This document shows positions 9,415 to 21,453 of a DNA stretch of 64,000 nucleotides, one piece after another. Position 1 is the stretch's first letter. Every line of letters starts with the position of its first letter. The notes beneath the pieces are model-generated. The model was not told the origin of the DNA, did no database searches, and was given only the letters and a program-made list of their open reading frames with translations. Source of the stretch: Pyrenula massariospora (taxonomy: Eukaryota; Ascomycota; Eurotiomycetes; Pyrenulales; Pyrenulaceae). The stretch lies in the NCBI GenBank assembly GCA_021030905.1, contig JAGFMI010000006.1:62001-126000 (forward strand), in the 5' to 3' direction. A program made the position numbers and the translations under genes.

Positions 9415-10918
9415 ATGTCAGTAGACTCGACCGAACACCCTCCTAGCGGCCTCTGGAGGACCAACCACCTCGACAAACTTTATTACGGCCCTCATTCCGT
9501 TCAGAACTACCTTCTCTCTTGTCTTCCTGGCGATGCATCTAAAGCCTTCATTATCACTAGCGCCTCTCTTGTCAGCAAAACATCCTTGATAACGCAAGTC
9601 GAAAGCCTTCTTGACGCTAGACATGCAGGCACTTCGGCGATAAAACAGCACGCTCCGACTGCCGACATTGACAAAGCTTTCGACACCATCTCACAGAATA
9701 CATCGATAGATACCGTGATCTCCATCGGCGGCGGCAGCCCTATTGACTCGGCTGAAGTACTATCGCACTACCACAACAACACACACAAAGCACATCTCCT
9801 TCATATATCCATACCCACCACGCTGTCGGCAGCAGAGTGCACCATGGGCGCCGCCTATAGCAACGCTCAGAAAACGAAAACCTTCGTTATCGACCCAGAG
9901 CTCGCACCTAAGGTATTACTTCATGACACGATCTCCGCTTTGGGGCGCCCTCCGCAGTACGGCCCGCTAAATTCCTGCACTGACAGAAATAAATTTAGGT
10001 CATACTCTACGACCCGACCTTCGCCCAAGAGACCCCCTCTCGACTCTTCCTCGCCACAGGTCTACGAGCCCTAGATCACGCCGTAGAGCTCATGTATCAT
10101 CCTACGGCAACTGAAGTCCCGTGCAAGGCGATGTGCCTCTTCGCGGCATCAGAGTTGGTCACCTATCTGCCTAAGTATAAAGAGGACCCTAGCGATCTCG
10201 ATGTGATAATACGGCTGCAATTGGCGGCTTTTGCATCGCTGGAGTTTTTAGGAGGGAACTTCAAGCCTTTGGGACTGAGGTAGGTATTTCGAAGTCTAGC
10301 TCTATTTATCCAAAGATTATGTTCGATCAAGTTGGCAAAGATCGTTGTGGCAACGTCTGCAATCTTGGATAAGATGGGAAATCTTCCAAGAGTATGAACT
10401 TCGAGACTACCCGAGAGGTCCAGCACATTGCCGTTAAAGGCCTACTGTCATCCCCTTCCTATTTTGGCTACTGTCAAGAGCCTCCGCGAAGAATCAATGC
10501 AGATGCCCTTTCGCACTTACATCGGCTTTCGACTCAAAAAGGACGCTAATCATATCACAGCCACTCCCTCGGCTACGCCCTAGGCAGCCCCTACAGCATC
10601 CCCCACCGCGAAACATCCTGTCTAACCCTCAGCCACGTCGTCAAGCTAAAAGCCGTGACCGACGAAGCTGCCGCGCGGAACATCGCGAGAATGCTGCCTT
10701 ATATGGGACAGCCACGGACGGGGAATGATGTGGCGGATGCAGAGACGGTTGGGAGTGCCATTATGGAGTTGGTGAAGAGCTTGGGGCTGTATAGGGCATT
10801 GGGGGAGTATGGAGTGGAGAGGGATCAGGTGGACGTTATTACGGGGAGAGCGACGGGGAAGGGGGAAGGCGATGCGACATTTGAGGTAGTGAAGGCGTTG
10901 GTTGAGGATTTATTTTAG
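9415..10918 (+). CDS. Iron-containing alcohol dehydrogenase / maleylacetate reductase-like enzyme
   Basis: Members reduce maleylacetate or related carbonyls with NAD(P)H in aromatic breakdown. Three exons (9415-9912, 9999-10279, 10561-10918) give 378 residues. The second intron is unusually long for this window (281 bp). Visible marks: an N-terminal nucleotide domain with SIGGGSPIDSAE (GGGS loop, about residues 103-114), SIPTTLSAAE, then the metal/helix domain with TGLRALDHAVE, HSLGYALGSPYSIPH and a C-terminal helical part. The first metal-site His (LDHA) and those of HSLG and IPH are present. Where many relatives have HALGH, this protein has a Tyr, so metal dependence or substrate may differ. 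The first third matches the family less tightly than the rest. Its 3' end converges on the membrane-protein gene ending at 11479. It looks intact inside an otherwise decayed region. Confidence 0.85.
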
Positions 10919-11478
10919 GTTTGAAACGCTTGGGATATGTTCCACAACTGACCTAGAGGCATAAAAGTTAAGAAGGGTGAAGGTATCTCTCACTGAAGGC
11001 ATTAAAATATGAACAGATCATCATGGTAGTATTCCCAGCAGCTAGCATTCATCATACCATTGCAGTCCGAGGGAATGGCTAGTCGATCGCATAGACTAGC
11101 TCTTGAACCCTTACTGTGCTAAACCATGTCCCTTCACTGTAGGTGTAAAATGGCTATGAAGTGGAAGTATCTTTTGCTATTAGCACGCTACAAGGGTAAA
11201 GTTCAGAAATGGTGGTGTCAGGGGAAAGGGAGAGGAAGGGGGGATGTTAGCATACTGGATGAGATGACATACCTTTGTTTCCTCGAAATCCCCCTTTTCG
11301 TCATCCGTACTATTAACTGGATAGGCTTGGCCTGGATATACGATTAATCGCCCAATGTCGATGGGTCAGCACCGGTTCTGGACATCAATTGTCACTCTAA
11401 TCCATGGGCTCAAGCACTGGCATAAAGCGAAATCGACTCGGAGTATATCAGTTTGAACACCGAACCCCTTCAATCTAT
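10919..11478. other. Convergent intergenic region
   Basis: About 560 bases between two 3' ends. It holds short open frames only (for example 11126-11347 on the plus strand), with no family resemblance. I see nothing else in it. Confidence 0.35.
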
Positions 11479-13617
11479 TCAATAGCAAACGTTAGGCTTC
11501 ACATCGCTGTAGTCAGATCTCTTGAAACCTGGATCATTTTCGAGAACCACTTCCACCGAACCGTCTTTGTCATGCACTCGAACGTTGACAGGTTCACGGT
11601 AGGTCGCGAGGGTCTCCACGCCCACGCTGGCGTGGTGAAGATGTCCAGGCCGCCGAGAGTTTAGTGCGAGCAGGAAGATTTCCCCAACAGAGTCCCAGCT
11701 GCTTGCTGATCGTCCGGACGCTAATATGTAGATGATGAATGTCGAGGCGATTAGGCTGTAGGTAAGGAGGACAGCGATCGAGAGTTGGACTGGGAGGGTT
11801 GAGCTGTCGTAGCCGTAGCCATTGATGTAATCGTGTACGGGATAAGGAACAAGTGATGCGGCATCTGTGCCGTTTCCGGGGGCTACTAGGACTTCTGTAA
11901 ATTGGCGTAGATAACCAACCTTCTCTAAGTAACTCAGAATTGTGTTCCATTGTTTGACATCCAACGATGTACCCTCCATTGCGGTATCATGAGGCATAAA
12001 GTCTTCTATCTGCAAGGGATAATCTCCCAAAAGTGGCTGGGCGTCAGACAAGGCGAGAGCCATGATTAAGGTCGCAAGTTCTGTGGAATAACCCATCAAA
12101 TCACCCTTATATCCATTTGCGTCTAAAAAGAGTTCCATAACTTTCTTGGCCCAGTCCGGGCTAATTGGAATAACTTGGCTGGCACCTGCAAGCCATGTGC
12201 CATTTTTTGGACTCGATTCAAGTTGTGAATTCGCATTCTCTTCCGTGAAGTTCCTCGAAATTTTCGCCCAGACCCAATTAAGGGAGATCGTGCATGCACT
12301 CACTCCAAATTGTTCAGGTAGTCCTTCGACGTAGGTCGTTAGGAGAGAATATTCTGACATAGTTCTAGGTGGCTCATACCATGACATTGTCGAGAATTCG
12401 TCCGATATTGTAGAAGTCTCGAAGCCTAGATCTGAGTACGCCGCCAAATTCGTCATGTTTGGAAAAAGACTAGATAGAGGAATAAGGCCATTGAGATCTG
12501 AACGATCGTTTCCAAATGATACATATCGTCCTTCTAGGCCATTGCGACCAATTATATTGCTATCAACACAGCTTTGCTGTACATAAGGCTGAAGTGAAAT
12601 GGTACGACGTGTCATCCCATCTTGGAGATCGGCAGTAAAACTTGTGATTGATAAAGCCAATTGAGTAGGTAAAGTTGATGTTTGAGAATACCTGTCTGAC
12701 GACCATTCAGTTCCATTCATTATTTCAGCTATATGAGTTGATCCGGAGTGCAAATTTTCCAGTATGCGAACTCCCTCAATGTCAGATAGTGGAAAAAGTT
12801 TCTTTTTTGCCTTTAGCACAATTGACTCCCTGTTAAACTCATATTGGAGCTGTGGGAATGTTTGTCGGAGAGTAGCCTCGTTGCTGTAGACCAGATTAAT
12901 TGAGTAAATCTGTGCGCTCAAGGTAACTTACGCGATGGTCCCGTTCTCAAGCCTGATGCTCAGGGGGAATATTGCATCTCGTTCACCCAGCAGGAACAAA
13001 GTCGAATTGGAGGGGAAACTGATCGGACGAGGGATTAGGAGAACAGCACTCGAAGGACCAACCAGAGTGACAAGAAGGATTATCCCAGCAAAGCAGATCG
13101 CCAGTAAAACTCTCCGGTGCCGCCAAGTTGCAGTTACCGATCCCCAGAGCTCCAACGACCATAGATATGAGATATCTGTAATCCGGTATGGGGCAAGAAA
13201 GCTACCGAGAGGAAGAGGTCTTTGTCCAAGAGCTTCGTGCCGTACAATGTGTATGAAGATTCCTGTCAAAGATGCCTGTATTATTGATTCTAAGATTTTG
13301 GCTGCGAACTGGATGGCCGTTCTCGTTGTTGTAGTTGCATCTTTTTCTAGATAAGTTAAACGAAGATTCATAGTGACTATGACCAAAACAGCTGCCAGTG
13401 GTATCGCGTGGAGAAAAGCGCTGATTCCAGCACGCCTCCGATCCTTAAACATTGCAACTTTAGCTGCTTCTTCTGGTTTCTTCCATTTAGTCGTCTGATA
13501 TACAGCTTGGAGCCGAAGGGTACGCAGTGTCTCGTAACAAAAATGGAGAATGGTAGATAGACTCTTTGACGGATTCTGTCGTCTCGTTTGCCTAAGATGC
13601 AACAGCTTTGACAACAT
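11479..13617 (-). CDS. Multi-pass membrane protein with large ectodomain, function unknown
   Basis: Two exons, 13617-12932 and 12883-11479, joined across a 48-bp intron (gtaagt...ctacag), give 696 residues. Splicing removes the apparent stop at 12928. The first 230 residues hold spans such as AFLHAIPLAAVLVIVTMNL, a hydrophobic segment around ASLTGIFIHIV, and VLLAICFAGIILLVTLVG. About 400 residues rich in Ser, Thr and N-glycosylation sites (NGT, NFT) follow. Near the C-terminus is a last span (LSIAVLLTYSLIASTFIIYI), then a short basic tail. This layout matches a large family of uncharacterised membrane proteins common in plant-associated ascomycetes, superficially like DUF3176 proteins. No catalytic motif seen. 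The frame is fully open, so it is probably functional. Confidence 0.75.
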
Positions 13618-14980
13618 TTTTTTGACGTCCTATTCGAGGAAATAGTTAGAGGAAATTGATCAACTATGAGAATGCTATTCGTTGACTGGCAGAAGAAAGT
13701 TACTCTTTTCGATGTTTGAAGTCTGGAACACCTATAGGAAAGAATCAGAGAGACTCAGAATGTGGCTATTTGGAGAGTGAGGAAGAGGGAAGGAGGAACA
13801 AAGGTATGTCAATGTCTAAATGGCCAGAAATTGGTCACAAAATCATCATGGCAAGTTCAAGGAAGTGAAATGAGCCCTCTCTAGCGACATTTATGATGGG
13901 TATGGGAAAAGCGGATGTCAATTTTCAGCCTTCTTATGCCGATGAGACTCTCGATAGTGAAAAGGGAGTCTTAAGTTCTTATCTAGGGAGTGGCTTAGAA
14001 CGCTGCAGGCTTCGCAAAACTGACAAGGGTCGTCGTTACAGGTTATGCACAGTCCTAAGGTGCTTCCTGGATTATGAGACGTGCAGCTAAATCAAGAAAA
14101 TGTCCTGAATAGCTCGTTGGACAGCTTAGAGCCAACCAGATGCCTCGGCGGTACACCTCTCTTCAAAATCCAAGCCTCACAGCCTTCACTCTATGCACTC
14201 CCATAGTCAAGATATCGGATCAGCCTTTCGGCCCAGAACTCAGCATTCATGCGGCGTCCGTTTCGTAGAGAGACACGGTCCTTGCTAAACATGGAGTATG
14301 CCTCACCCTCTAACCCCAGCGTCGCAGTCTTCAGCATAGTTCCGCCCAAAGTCAGGCTGAAAAATAGCATGGTTTTGCGAGCGCTAAAATTCGTTGAGGA
14401 TAACTACCAGCAGGAGACAAGTCAACGAAAACCCGCCATTTGTGGCACAGTCCCAAGACAATTTTGATGATTCGACGGCGAGTCATCGCGTAGATAGCTT
14501 GAAAACTCTCGAGCTTTAGAGAGATAATACAAGGACAGCCCTATGCGCAGCAAAGAAAATCCCATTTATACTGCAATTCGGTATCGGCACGTCGTCATCG
14601 CGGCTCGTAGAGAGTTCGGAGTAAACGTTCGGTAGCTGTGGTACAAAAATTGTAAGAAGATATAATTACTGAACCTATGAGTAGAAATTGGCATGTAAGC
14701 AGGTTCATCGTCCCTCCAACCTCCCCCTACCCACCACCGTTGCTTTCCCTTCCATTCTATCCCATCCCACGCCTCCCCTTACTCCCACTCCATAGCTTCA
14801 ACCCCCTCCCGAGATCCCAAATCTACCCTTGCTCTTCCCAATTTATCAAGACTGGCCTGTCTATATACCATCTCCTCGCCCATCCACTCGTTCCCCAACC
14901 CATCTCTCTTCCTCTCCTCTCCCATAAGCCTCCACCCATCACCCCCATCCCGCACACCTCCCTCCCATACCCAATACCAG
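13618..14980. other. Long stretch without a supported gene
   Basis: About 1.36 kb upstream of the membrane-protein gene. Short open frames (13893-14090, 14249-14467) show no domain or splice structure. From about 14715 to 14980 the plus strand is strongly pyrimidine-rich (C/T blocks with CCCA repeats), which creates proline-rich chance frames on that strand. Confidence 0.4.
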
Positions 14981-15243
14981 TCACCCAAGCAACTTTGCCA
15001 ATATCTCAGTCAAATCCCACCGTCCTCCCCAGGTACTAAAAGCAAGAGCAACGCCAACATTAGAACAAGCGAGAACCTGCAAAGTACCCAGTGCGTTCAG
15101 TCCTTCCAGAAATCCGCGAAAGGATATACCTACCTACCCACTTCAGCAGCGCCCCCCAAATCCACGCCAAATACCGCCATGCCATAGTAAGAAAGATCCT
15201 CAGCCAGAACAAGTGTCCTAATCATTCCCACAATCGCCCTCCC
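14981..15243 (-). pseudogene. Unidentified coding scrap, 3' end of a lost gene
   Basis: Two readable segments follow each other on the minus strand. The first includes GMIRTLVLAEDLSYYGMAVF and then VDLGGAAEVG, stopping at a TAG that overlaps a gtaggtaggt donor-like string. The second includes GLNALGTLQVLACSNVGVAL, then AFSTWGGRWDLTEILAKLLG, and ends cleanly at TGA 14983-14981. Composition and reading look like genuine protein and could be two exons, but no start or upstream exons are found before 15243. I do not recognise the family. The interval 15244-15648 is otherwise empty. Confidence 0.35.
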
Positions 15244-15648
15244 CTTTCATAGATTTAGAAATACATCAGGAAAAACAACCCCATAGTTAAACGAAACGTC
15301 CCCAACGCAAAGCGCGAGAAAATCACAGTATCAACGAATGAACAAAGTTCTTTAAACAAAACAATCTGCAAATATCTAAACGTTCTAGTTATTCCACGTG
15401 CCTGTATACCGTCATCGTATGCGCCTTCGCACTGAATACAAAGGTTTTTGACTGGAAGTTTCCCAGCCCGTCTCTCTCTCCTTGACACTGAAAGTGATTT
15501 TCAATGATCTAGCGCGGTGTTGTCTTTGAGTTTATCCGCCGCATTTATCATCGTTTAGATGATATCGCCCAACATCCCCCTCCCACTTCCAACCGGACCA
15601 ATAATGCTTTTACGACCCCGCAGCATTCGTCCACGCCATCTTCCCAAT

Positions 15649-16614
15649 CTACCTCCCCTTCTTCGCCTCCTGATCCGGATTCAACTTATTATACTCCACG
15701 CTCAAACTATCATACTCCCTCTGCAGCCCCTCAGCCTGACTCTTCATGCCCTGCAACTCCTTATCCTTCTTCTTCAACTGCTTCTTCAGCTCCCCAATCT
15801 CCCCAAACTCCCCGGCGTCGTCCAACTTCTTGCTGTCCTTCCCGCCCGCCTTCTTGTCGCCTTCGTACATCTTGACCTTCTCCTCGAGGCGGAGCACGTC
15901 GAGGATCATGGTGTATGTGCGGTTGAGGATAAGGCTCAGGAACAGGGTGAAGCCGCAGAGGTACATGTTGCGCTGGCTGTAGAATTTGCGGGCTTGCACT
16001 TCCATGCGCTCGGAACCCATGGTTGACGGGCTGAGAGGATGTAAGTCAGTATGAGAAGGTACGGCAAGGATGAGTTGGAATATGGAAAGAAGGGAGCTCA
16101 CCCGCCGTGACCGGTCTTGGAGTAGCTGGCCAGCTCGACTTGGACGCGATAGACGCGGTTAACGCTATCGAGGAAGAGGATCAGGATGAAGATGAATGTG
16201 ATCTGGCAGGTAAGTCAGACGAGAGCTTCCTTTTAACACCCTGCACGCCAGCTGTAAGGGTGGGTGCTTTGTGTACCTTCATGCCATATTGTAGCTTAGC
16301 CACGATAGGACTCTCAGAGATGAACGTAAACATCTTCCGCTTTATGGTGAAAGGGAGTGGGATGATGAGGCCCATAAAGAGCAACATCTCGGCCACGAGG
16401 AGGAGAAACACCTAGCATGTCTTGTTAGTCAAGAGGTTTTTGCAACCATGACAGGGAAGGCTGGAATGGGCAACCGGAGAGTAAATTAGAGATGGCGACG
16501 CCATAGCTGTCAAGGGGTATGCGATTCTCGTGGTACAATGAGGTCCAGAAATGGGGTTATTGTAGCTTAGAAAGGAAGAAATGCTAGGCTTACTAGGCTG
16601 TAGTAGAGCGTCAT
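15649..16614 (-). CDS. BAP31-like endoplasmic reticulum membrane protein
   Basis: BAP31 proteins (yeast Yet1-3) are ER proteins that help sort or retain membrane cargo. Four exons, 16614-16594 (only MTLYYSL), 16411-16277, 16202-16102 and 16030-15649, give 212 residues, the usual family length. Three N-terminal spans are visible: VFLLLVAEMLLFMGLIIPLP, ITFIFILILFLDSV and MYLCGFTLFLSLILNRTY. Between them is the conserved FTFISESPIVAKLQYGMK and DSVNRVYRVQVEL. The C-terminal half is a predicted coiled coil (GELKKQLKKKDKELQGMKSQ) and ends KKGR, close to a dilysine ER-retrieval signal. The tiny first exon was chosen because it restores the family N-terminus across a 182-bp intron. Nothing is missing. 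Confidence 0.92.
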
Positions 16615-17386
16615 GATGGCCGCGGCTCGGGTTTGCGTTGAAGATGATGTAGGAACGACGTAACTAAAGCTCCAGAATCAGGAAGCTTGGTAAAGTATCG
16701 TTCTCAGGCCACGTCGAGCGGCAGACCTAGAGCTGCAAAAGGTTATACGAAGGTAGGAAAAGTCTGCGGAAAAGTTTCAGGGTGAACACAGGTATTTGGA
16801 AATTTGTTGAAATAGACAGGCTGGCGTGGTTCAGGCTTGCGTGGGTCAGTGCAAAGATGGCTTGTGGTGAAGGAGCTGGGAAGCTGCTACGTCACTCCGG
16901 GAGCTGGGAGCGAGCTGTTTTGTGGGCCCGAGCAACACCCCATGGTGAGCCTGTTGCCTGTCACACAAACGTGTCTTCCCGCGCCAGGAGATATCTTGTG
17001 TTGCGAGACAAATTTCAGTTTAAATGCTTCAAGAATCTCCTACGTAGATTCATGAAGCTACTACTCATACATCATTATTATTCTACCCTTTTCCTTCTAG
17101 AAAATTAATCTTGATTAAAATAAGTAACGCTGTCGATAGTATTCTCGATTATTGCAATAATATTAATATCCCCGAAAATCATACTACCAAACTACCTTAA
17201 ATACAAATATTTAACCCTCTTCGAAATTCGGAGCTATTTGATAAACATATCGGCAACACTTCATCTCTTGTATCTTCAAGTCATATTCATGCTCTTCTTC
17301 ACGCCACTTCGAATTATTTTCCACCATACTAAAATGTAATCAGCTTTTACCTTACTACCAGTTACGTCTGCCGGAGGCTATCTCCT
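16615..17386. other. Intergenic region, partly AT-rich
   Basis: This holds the promoter side of the BAP31 gene and the 3' side of the glyoxalase gene. The part 17095-17340 is AT-rich. Open frames at 16782-17108 show no family resemblance. Nothing else seen. Confidence 0.35.
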
Positions 17387-18268
17387 TCAAGAACGGTTGG
17401 CAACTTCATCAAGTAGCGTCTTAGCAGCAAGCTTTCCCAGTTTGTTGGATGCCAAAGGTGAGTCTCCTGTCAGCACGTGTCGGTCACGGTGTGTTTCACC
17501 AGTGATGCCCTTGTTGACTGGGATAACACCAAGTTTACGAAGTTGTTCGCCGACAAGCCAGGGCATCTTTCCTGGAATATATCCCATGTCAATGTTGGCA
17601 CCTGTATCGAGCGAGTCCGGGAAAACGGCAACCTTGTACCCATCGTAGATAAACTTGCCGTCGTCAGGCTTGCCAACATTGGCAGCTAGCATGCTAGCCG
17701 GTCCATGGCAGAGCGAAATGTAGTAGCGTTCATTTGTGTGTGCCCATCGCAGGATGTCTCCTACCGTCTGCGAGAATGGAACATCATTCATGACACCATG
17801 ACCGCCAGGGATGAAGACACCGATGTATGGCGAGTCTGTCGTGAATCCTTCGCCCCATACTTTCTGAAGGTCGAGAGGATTGCGCAGCTTCTCTTTGTAC
17901 TTCTCAAATATGCCCTTGACCGCTTCGTCCTTTTTAGGGAACGCCCACATTTCAAATTTCACAGGGTCGCCGGAAATAGTCGCTATATCGATCTCGAACC
18001 CCGCAGCATCAAGGTGAAGCATAGGCAAAAGCATCTCTACTGGATGGTTGCCAGTCGAGAAAAACTCCCCACCATCCATTCTCAAGTAGCGTTCCTGCGT
18101 GGCGATGGCAAGAATCTTCCATTTATTACCTTTGTATGCATTAGGGTAGTCCGCACTGTCGAAATCAGTTTTCGAGGGCACATATTGGGTGAGCGAGAAT
18201 GGCGATGGGAACCATGCGTCAGACTCAGCCTGATCGGGGACTGGAGAGCGATCTGATGACTTTGACAT
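17387..18268 (-). CDS. DJ-1/PfpI superfamily, Hsp31/HchA-type glyoxalase III
   Basis: Hsp31/HchA proteins convert methylglyoxal to lactate without glutathione and act in stress protection. The single-exon frame encodes 293 residues. Key parts are the Glu of [20 protein letters not shown] (E78), [12 protein letters not shown], and the nucleophile elbow [10 protein letters not shown] with Cys 187 followed by His 188. Length and the insert around residues 105-140 fit the HchA class rather than the short DJ-1 class. No signal peptide is seen, so it is likely cytosolic. Frame and catalytic residues are intact. Neighbours on both sides are unrelated. A long plus-strand open frame (17705-18256) is only its shadow. 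Confidence 0.9.
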   Translation of the reverse strand: MSKSSDRSPVPDQAESDAWFPSPFSLTQYVPSKTDFDSADYPNAYKGNKWKILAIATQERYLRMDGGEFFSTGNHPVEMLLPMLHLDAAGFEIDIATISGDPVKFEMWAFPKKDEAVKGIFEKYKEKLRNPLDLQKVWGEGFTTDSPYIGVFIPGGHGVMNDVPFSQTVGDILRWAHTNERYYISLCHGPASMLAANVGKPDDGKFIYDGYKVAVFPDSLDTGANIDMGYIPGKMPWLVGEQLRKLGVIPVNKGITGETHRDRHVLTGDSPLASNKLGKLAAKTLLDEVANRS

Positions 18269-18965
18269 TGTAGTAGTGATTCGGAAAAGTGATGGAAATG
18301 TTAAATCGACATGAGGAGAATCTAGCCTATGTACTCATGATGAATCTCGGTTCTTGGCTGACGCAAGTATTGGGAAATAGCTGCATGATATGATGAACGC
18401 TAAAAGACAAAAAATATCGATGCAATAGCAAACTTAGGATTGTTTAAATATCAAATATCCATGCTTTATCTCTTAACGTAGGATGTCTCGCGACGTAGGG
18501 AGACACATTACACAATTTACCGTTACGCAACAGTGATCTCTGCGTCCGCCATCACGGAAAGGCTGTGATCACGTCGTGAAAGATGTCTATGTTTGGAGAA
18601 GGTTATGGAGATAAATGCAATCTGGGCGGAACTTCGCCCACTTTCGTCTTCTACATAATACAGAGCACCCATATCCTGCCTCTTGCCTCATAGAGCTCTG
18701 AATGGTTCAATTTTATCATGTCGTGGCAAATAAAAAACAACCCTCCTTCCATCGTTGGGTATCGTCACCTATCCATAGGAACGCCATTCTAGAGCCATTG
18801 CAACCCGCCACGCATAAAATAAGAAGCCATGCTAACTACTGTTTTCACCTTTGTTTTTTGGAGGCTCCGCCGCAGAACCCAGACTAAGCTACCACCGTGC
18901 CAACAAAGAAGCATCATGAGATCAATGAGCTGACTTGGGACTGATATTTTCACATGCATAAGGAT
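18269..18965. other. Intergenic region
   Basis: About 700 bases between the start of the glyoxalase gene and the 3' end of toa1. The end toward 18268 should contain the glyoxalase promoter. No supported coding sequence or repeat. Confidence 0.35.
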
Positions 18966-20673
18966 TCACCATTCAAATTCACCTTGCCCCTTCCCAAAGA
19001 CATATCTACCGCAATGTCAGTAATAATCATACGATTTAACAGTCAGCCAGTAACATACTCTTTGCCACCGGCTGTTAGAATTCCATCTTTCATCGTGCAT
19101 TTCCATTTATTTTTCACTCGCTGCACCTTGTCGTAAGTGCAAAACATTGACTGACCATGCTCTTCGTCCTCGTCAGGGTCTTCAGCCAACTCGTCAGGGT
19201 CATCCAGCTCGGAATTGATTGCATTCTCGTCCTCTTCCAAATCTTGTTTGACATCTTCGTCGTCCCCAGGGCCATCCACCTGAACTCGTGAAGGTCCATT
19301 AATGCTCAGAGATCCCTCTACATCAGGTGACTTTGCTTCAAGTGCGTCGACTTTCCGCTTCAGTGCTGCTCGAGGACGTTGAAGTTCTTCGACAGGGACG
19401 AAAAGGCCGCCAGCTTCGAGCAGCTTTTGCTTGTCTAAAAAGTGCTGATGGATTAGGCGGTCTCCCTCTCCTGGATGCAGTTGGGCGAAGGCACGACGTG
19501 TCTCGACTTCTGACTTCCATTGATCCAAGTCGTCTCCAGCACCATCAGTCTGGTCAGCTTTGATGGTTGGCTGAGATTTTGGTGCAGGATCGAAATCACT
19601 TGGTGGCTCCTGTTTGATCTTGTTCTCATACTTCGGCACCGGCATACCTTGGCGCTGCTGACCCGTTGGCATCGCGCCTGCCGCAGCGACTTGCTGTTGC
19701 AGCTGTCGAACTTGAGCAGCGGCTTGATCACCGTATCGAGTCTGTAAGTGTATGGCCGCCCGTTCTTGCGGGGTCATTGCATTCATGTTCGTAGTGTTCG
19801 TCTGGACCATCGGGTAGGGGTTCTGCTGGCCATTGGTGGGTGGGAAGCCAGGATCCTGCTTAAGACGAGGACTGGATGAGGAGTCGTAAGATGAAGGAGT
19901 AGGAAAGGAGCTGCCATTATTCTGGAGAGGTTGTGGTCCTTTGCGATCTACAGCAGGTGGATTAGGTAGGTATGAAGAATCTTGACGGGCGGCTGTGACT
20001 GGTGCAGGGTCCCAGGGGAAATGAGCGACGCCGAGAGAGGAAAGCTTTTTCTGCCATGTCTAGAAGGCAGCAGGATTAGTTAAGGATGATGAAAAGATGG
20101 ATAGAGAGCACGTGACAGGTGTGGTACAGCAAGGCTGGAAAGGGGGAAGAGAACATGCGGTGGTACGTGGTGGAAGGCGGGTAAAAGCGGCACGAGGCAA
20201 TAGTGCGGCGCAGGGGTATAAGAATAAGAGTGACTCATGGGCCGCTCCCTCATCCCCATAAGCCACCCACTTCCCCCCGCCCCGCCCGATTCTCGCATTT
20301 CCGCTTGGAATGATCTTGCGACCGTGTCGCCAGCGATCACTTTTTCATCGATAATTTGATGGTAATTATCGAGCGGTTGTGAAAATTTCGAATAGCCATC
20401 AAATGTGATAGCGACACACCAGACGAACAGTGGTAACCGTGTGTTACTCACCTGTCGCAGGATTTCCAATGCCTTTTGGTCCACGCCTCCCTCCTCGAAA
20501 TCAACCTGCGACGCTTCGACGACGGCCTGAATGACCTTGTTATAGAGATCGCCCTGTAGCATGGTATCGTTAGCTATCATGGATAGTTACGGGAAAGAAA
20601 TGAAGGTAGATCTGCGGGGCATGTGAAGCCGAGTTGCAAGCACTCAGAGACGTACCACTTGGTTGTTCGACAT
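18966..20673 (-). CDS. toa1: Transcription initiation factor IIA large subunit
   Basis: TFIIA stabilises TBP on core promoters for RNA polymerase II. Four exons, 20673-20656 (MSNNQV), 20553-20452, 20059-19059 and 19005-18966, give 386 residues. The N-terminal helical domain reads GDLYNKVIQAVVEASQVDFE and continues EEGGVDQKALEILRQ into TWQKKLSSLG. A long Pro/Gln-rich linker follows, then a strongly acidic stretch (DDEDVKQDLEEDENAINSEL). The C-terminal beta domain has MFCTYDKVQRVKNKWKCTMK, then GILTAGGKEYVFG, and ends GEFEW. The last intron falls inside KEYVF, and splicing it restores the conserved end; read through, it would stop at once. The 392-bp third intron is long for this window. All core pieces are present. 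Confidence 0.95.
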
Positions 20674-21453
20674 CTTGGTGCCGTCTATACCGGGAAACTT
20701 CAAGCGGATAAAGTCCTCTTAGATTGAGTGTTGTAAGGTTGGGACTGAGGACGAGAAAGGTAGTCTGCTGAAGGCCGGGCGAACAATGAGCGAAGATGGC
20801 AGTGGCACACCACCTTAGAACATGTTGCCCACACCACTCCCTGATCGCTTCGTAGCCTAAGAAAGAAGCTTTTCTTGGCCAGAACACTTGTTCAAAATGA
20901 CCACGACACCTTATCAGCTTTTAGCACTCCGTCGTGGGTGTTCGCTCGCTGCAGCTGGTGGTGATGTTGAGGCGAAGTTTATAAAGGGCTGGAAATATCT
21001 TAGGGACCATTCTCCCGCTTACTTGACCAGGCTAAGCCTGAAACGGATGTCTGGACTTAACGAAACCATCTTCGCATCGTAAGGTCCATCATCAAACCTC
21101 AACGTAGGATTACGCGGAGATAGACTTGGGCATTTCGGATTCTTTGAGGTGTGCAATCACGAGACCTTTGTCGGGAAAGGGAGTTTGACCATGAGCGAGG
21201 GTTTAAAAGGTAGGCTATCGTGGCTATCTACAGCTGAGCTTGCATGAATTAATGTGAGCCAGAGCATTAACGTCGCAACTACCATTTAATGACAGTACAG
21301 AAATGAAAATCGCATCAGTCTTAGTAGCCCCAACATTGACGGCCGTCCTGATCAGCGTCTCGTAATCTTGTCTTGTCCCATCCAAGAATCGTACATCCAA
21401 CGCCGGCGCTATGCTCGCTGGATTGCTGATGTGCAAATAAACCCTTTGTTTCC
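20674..21453. other. Intergenic region between toa1 start and cdc20 end
   Basis: Promoter side of toa1. A short plus-strand frame at 20888-21082 has no resemblance to any family I know. Nothing else seen. Confidence 0.35.

Noticed and set aside
12928-12930. Stop codon between two halves of the 11.5-13.6 kb membrane protein
   Set aside because: It is part of a gtaagt donor; the 48-bp intron joins both halves in frame.
14677-15039. Proline-rich 120-residue plus-strand frame
   Set aside because: Produced by a pyrimidine-rich tract; the opposite strand has better coding-like text from 14981.
17705-18256. 183-residue plus-strand frame
   Set aside because: Exact shadow of the Hsp31-type gene on the other strand.
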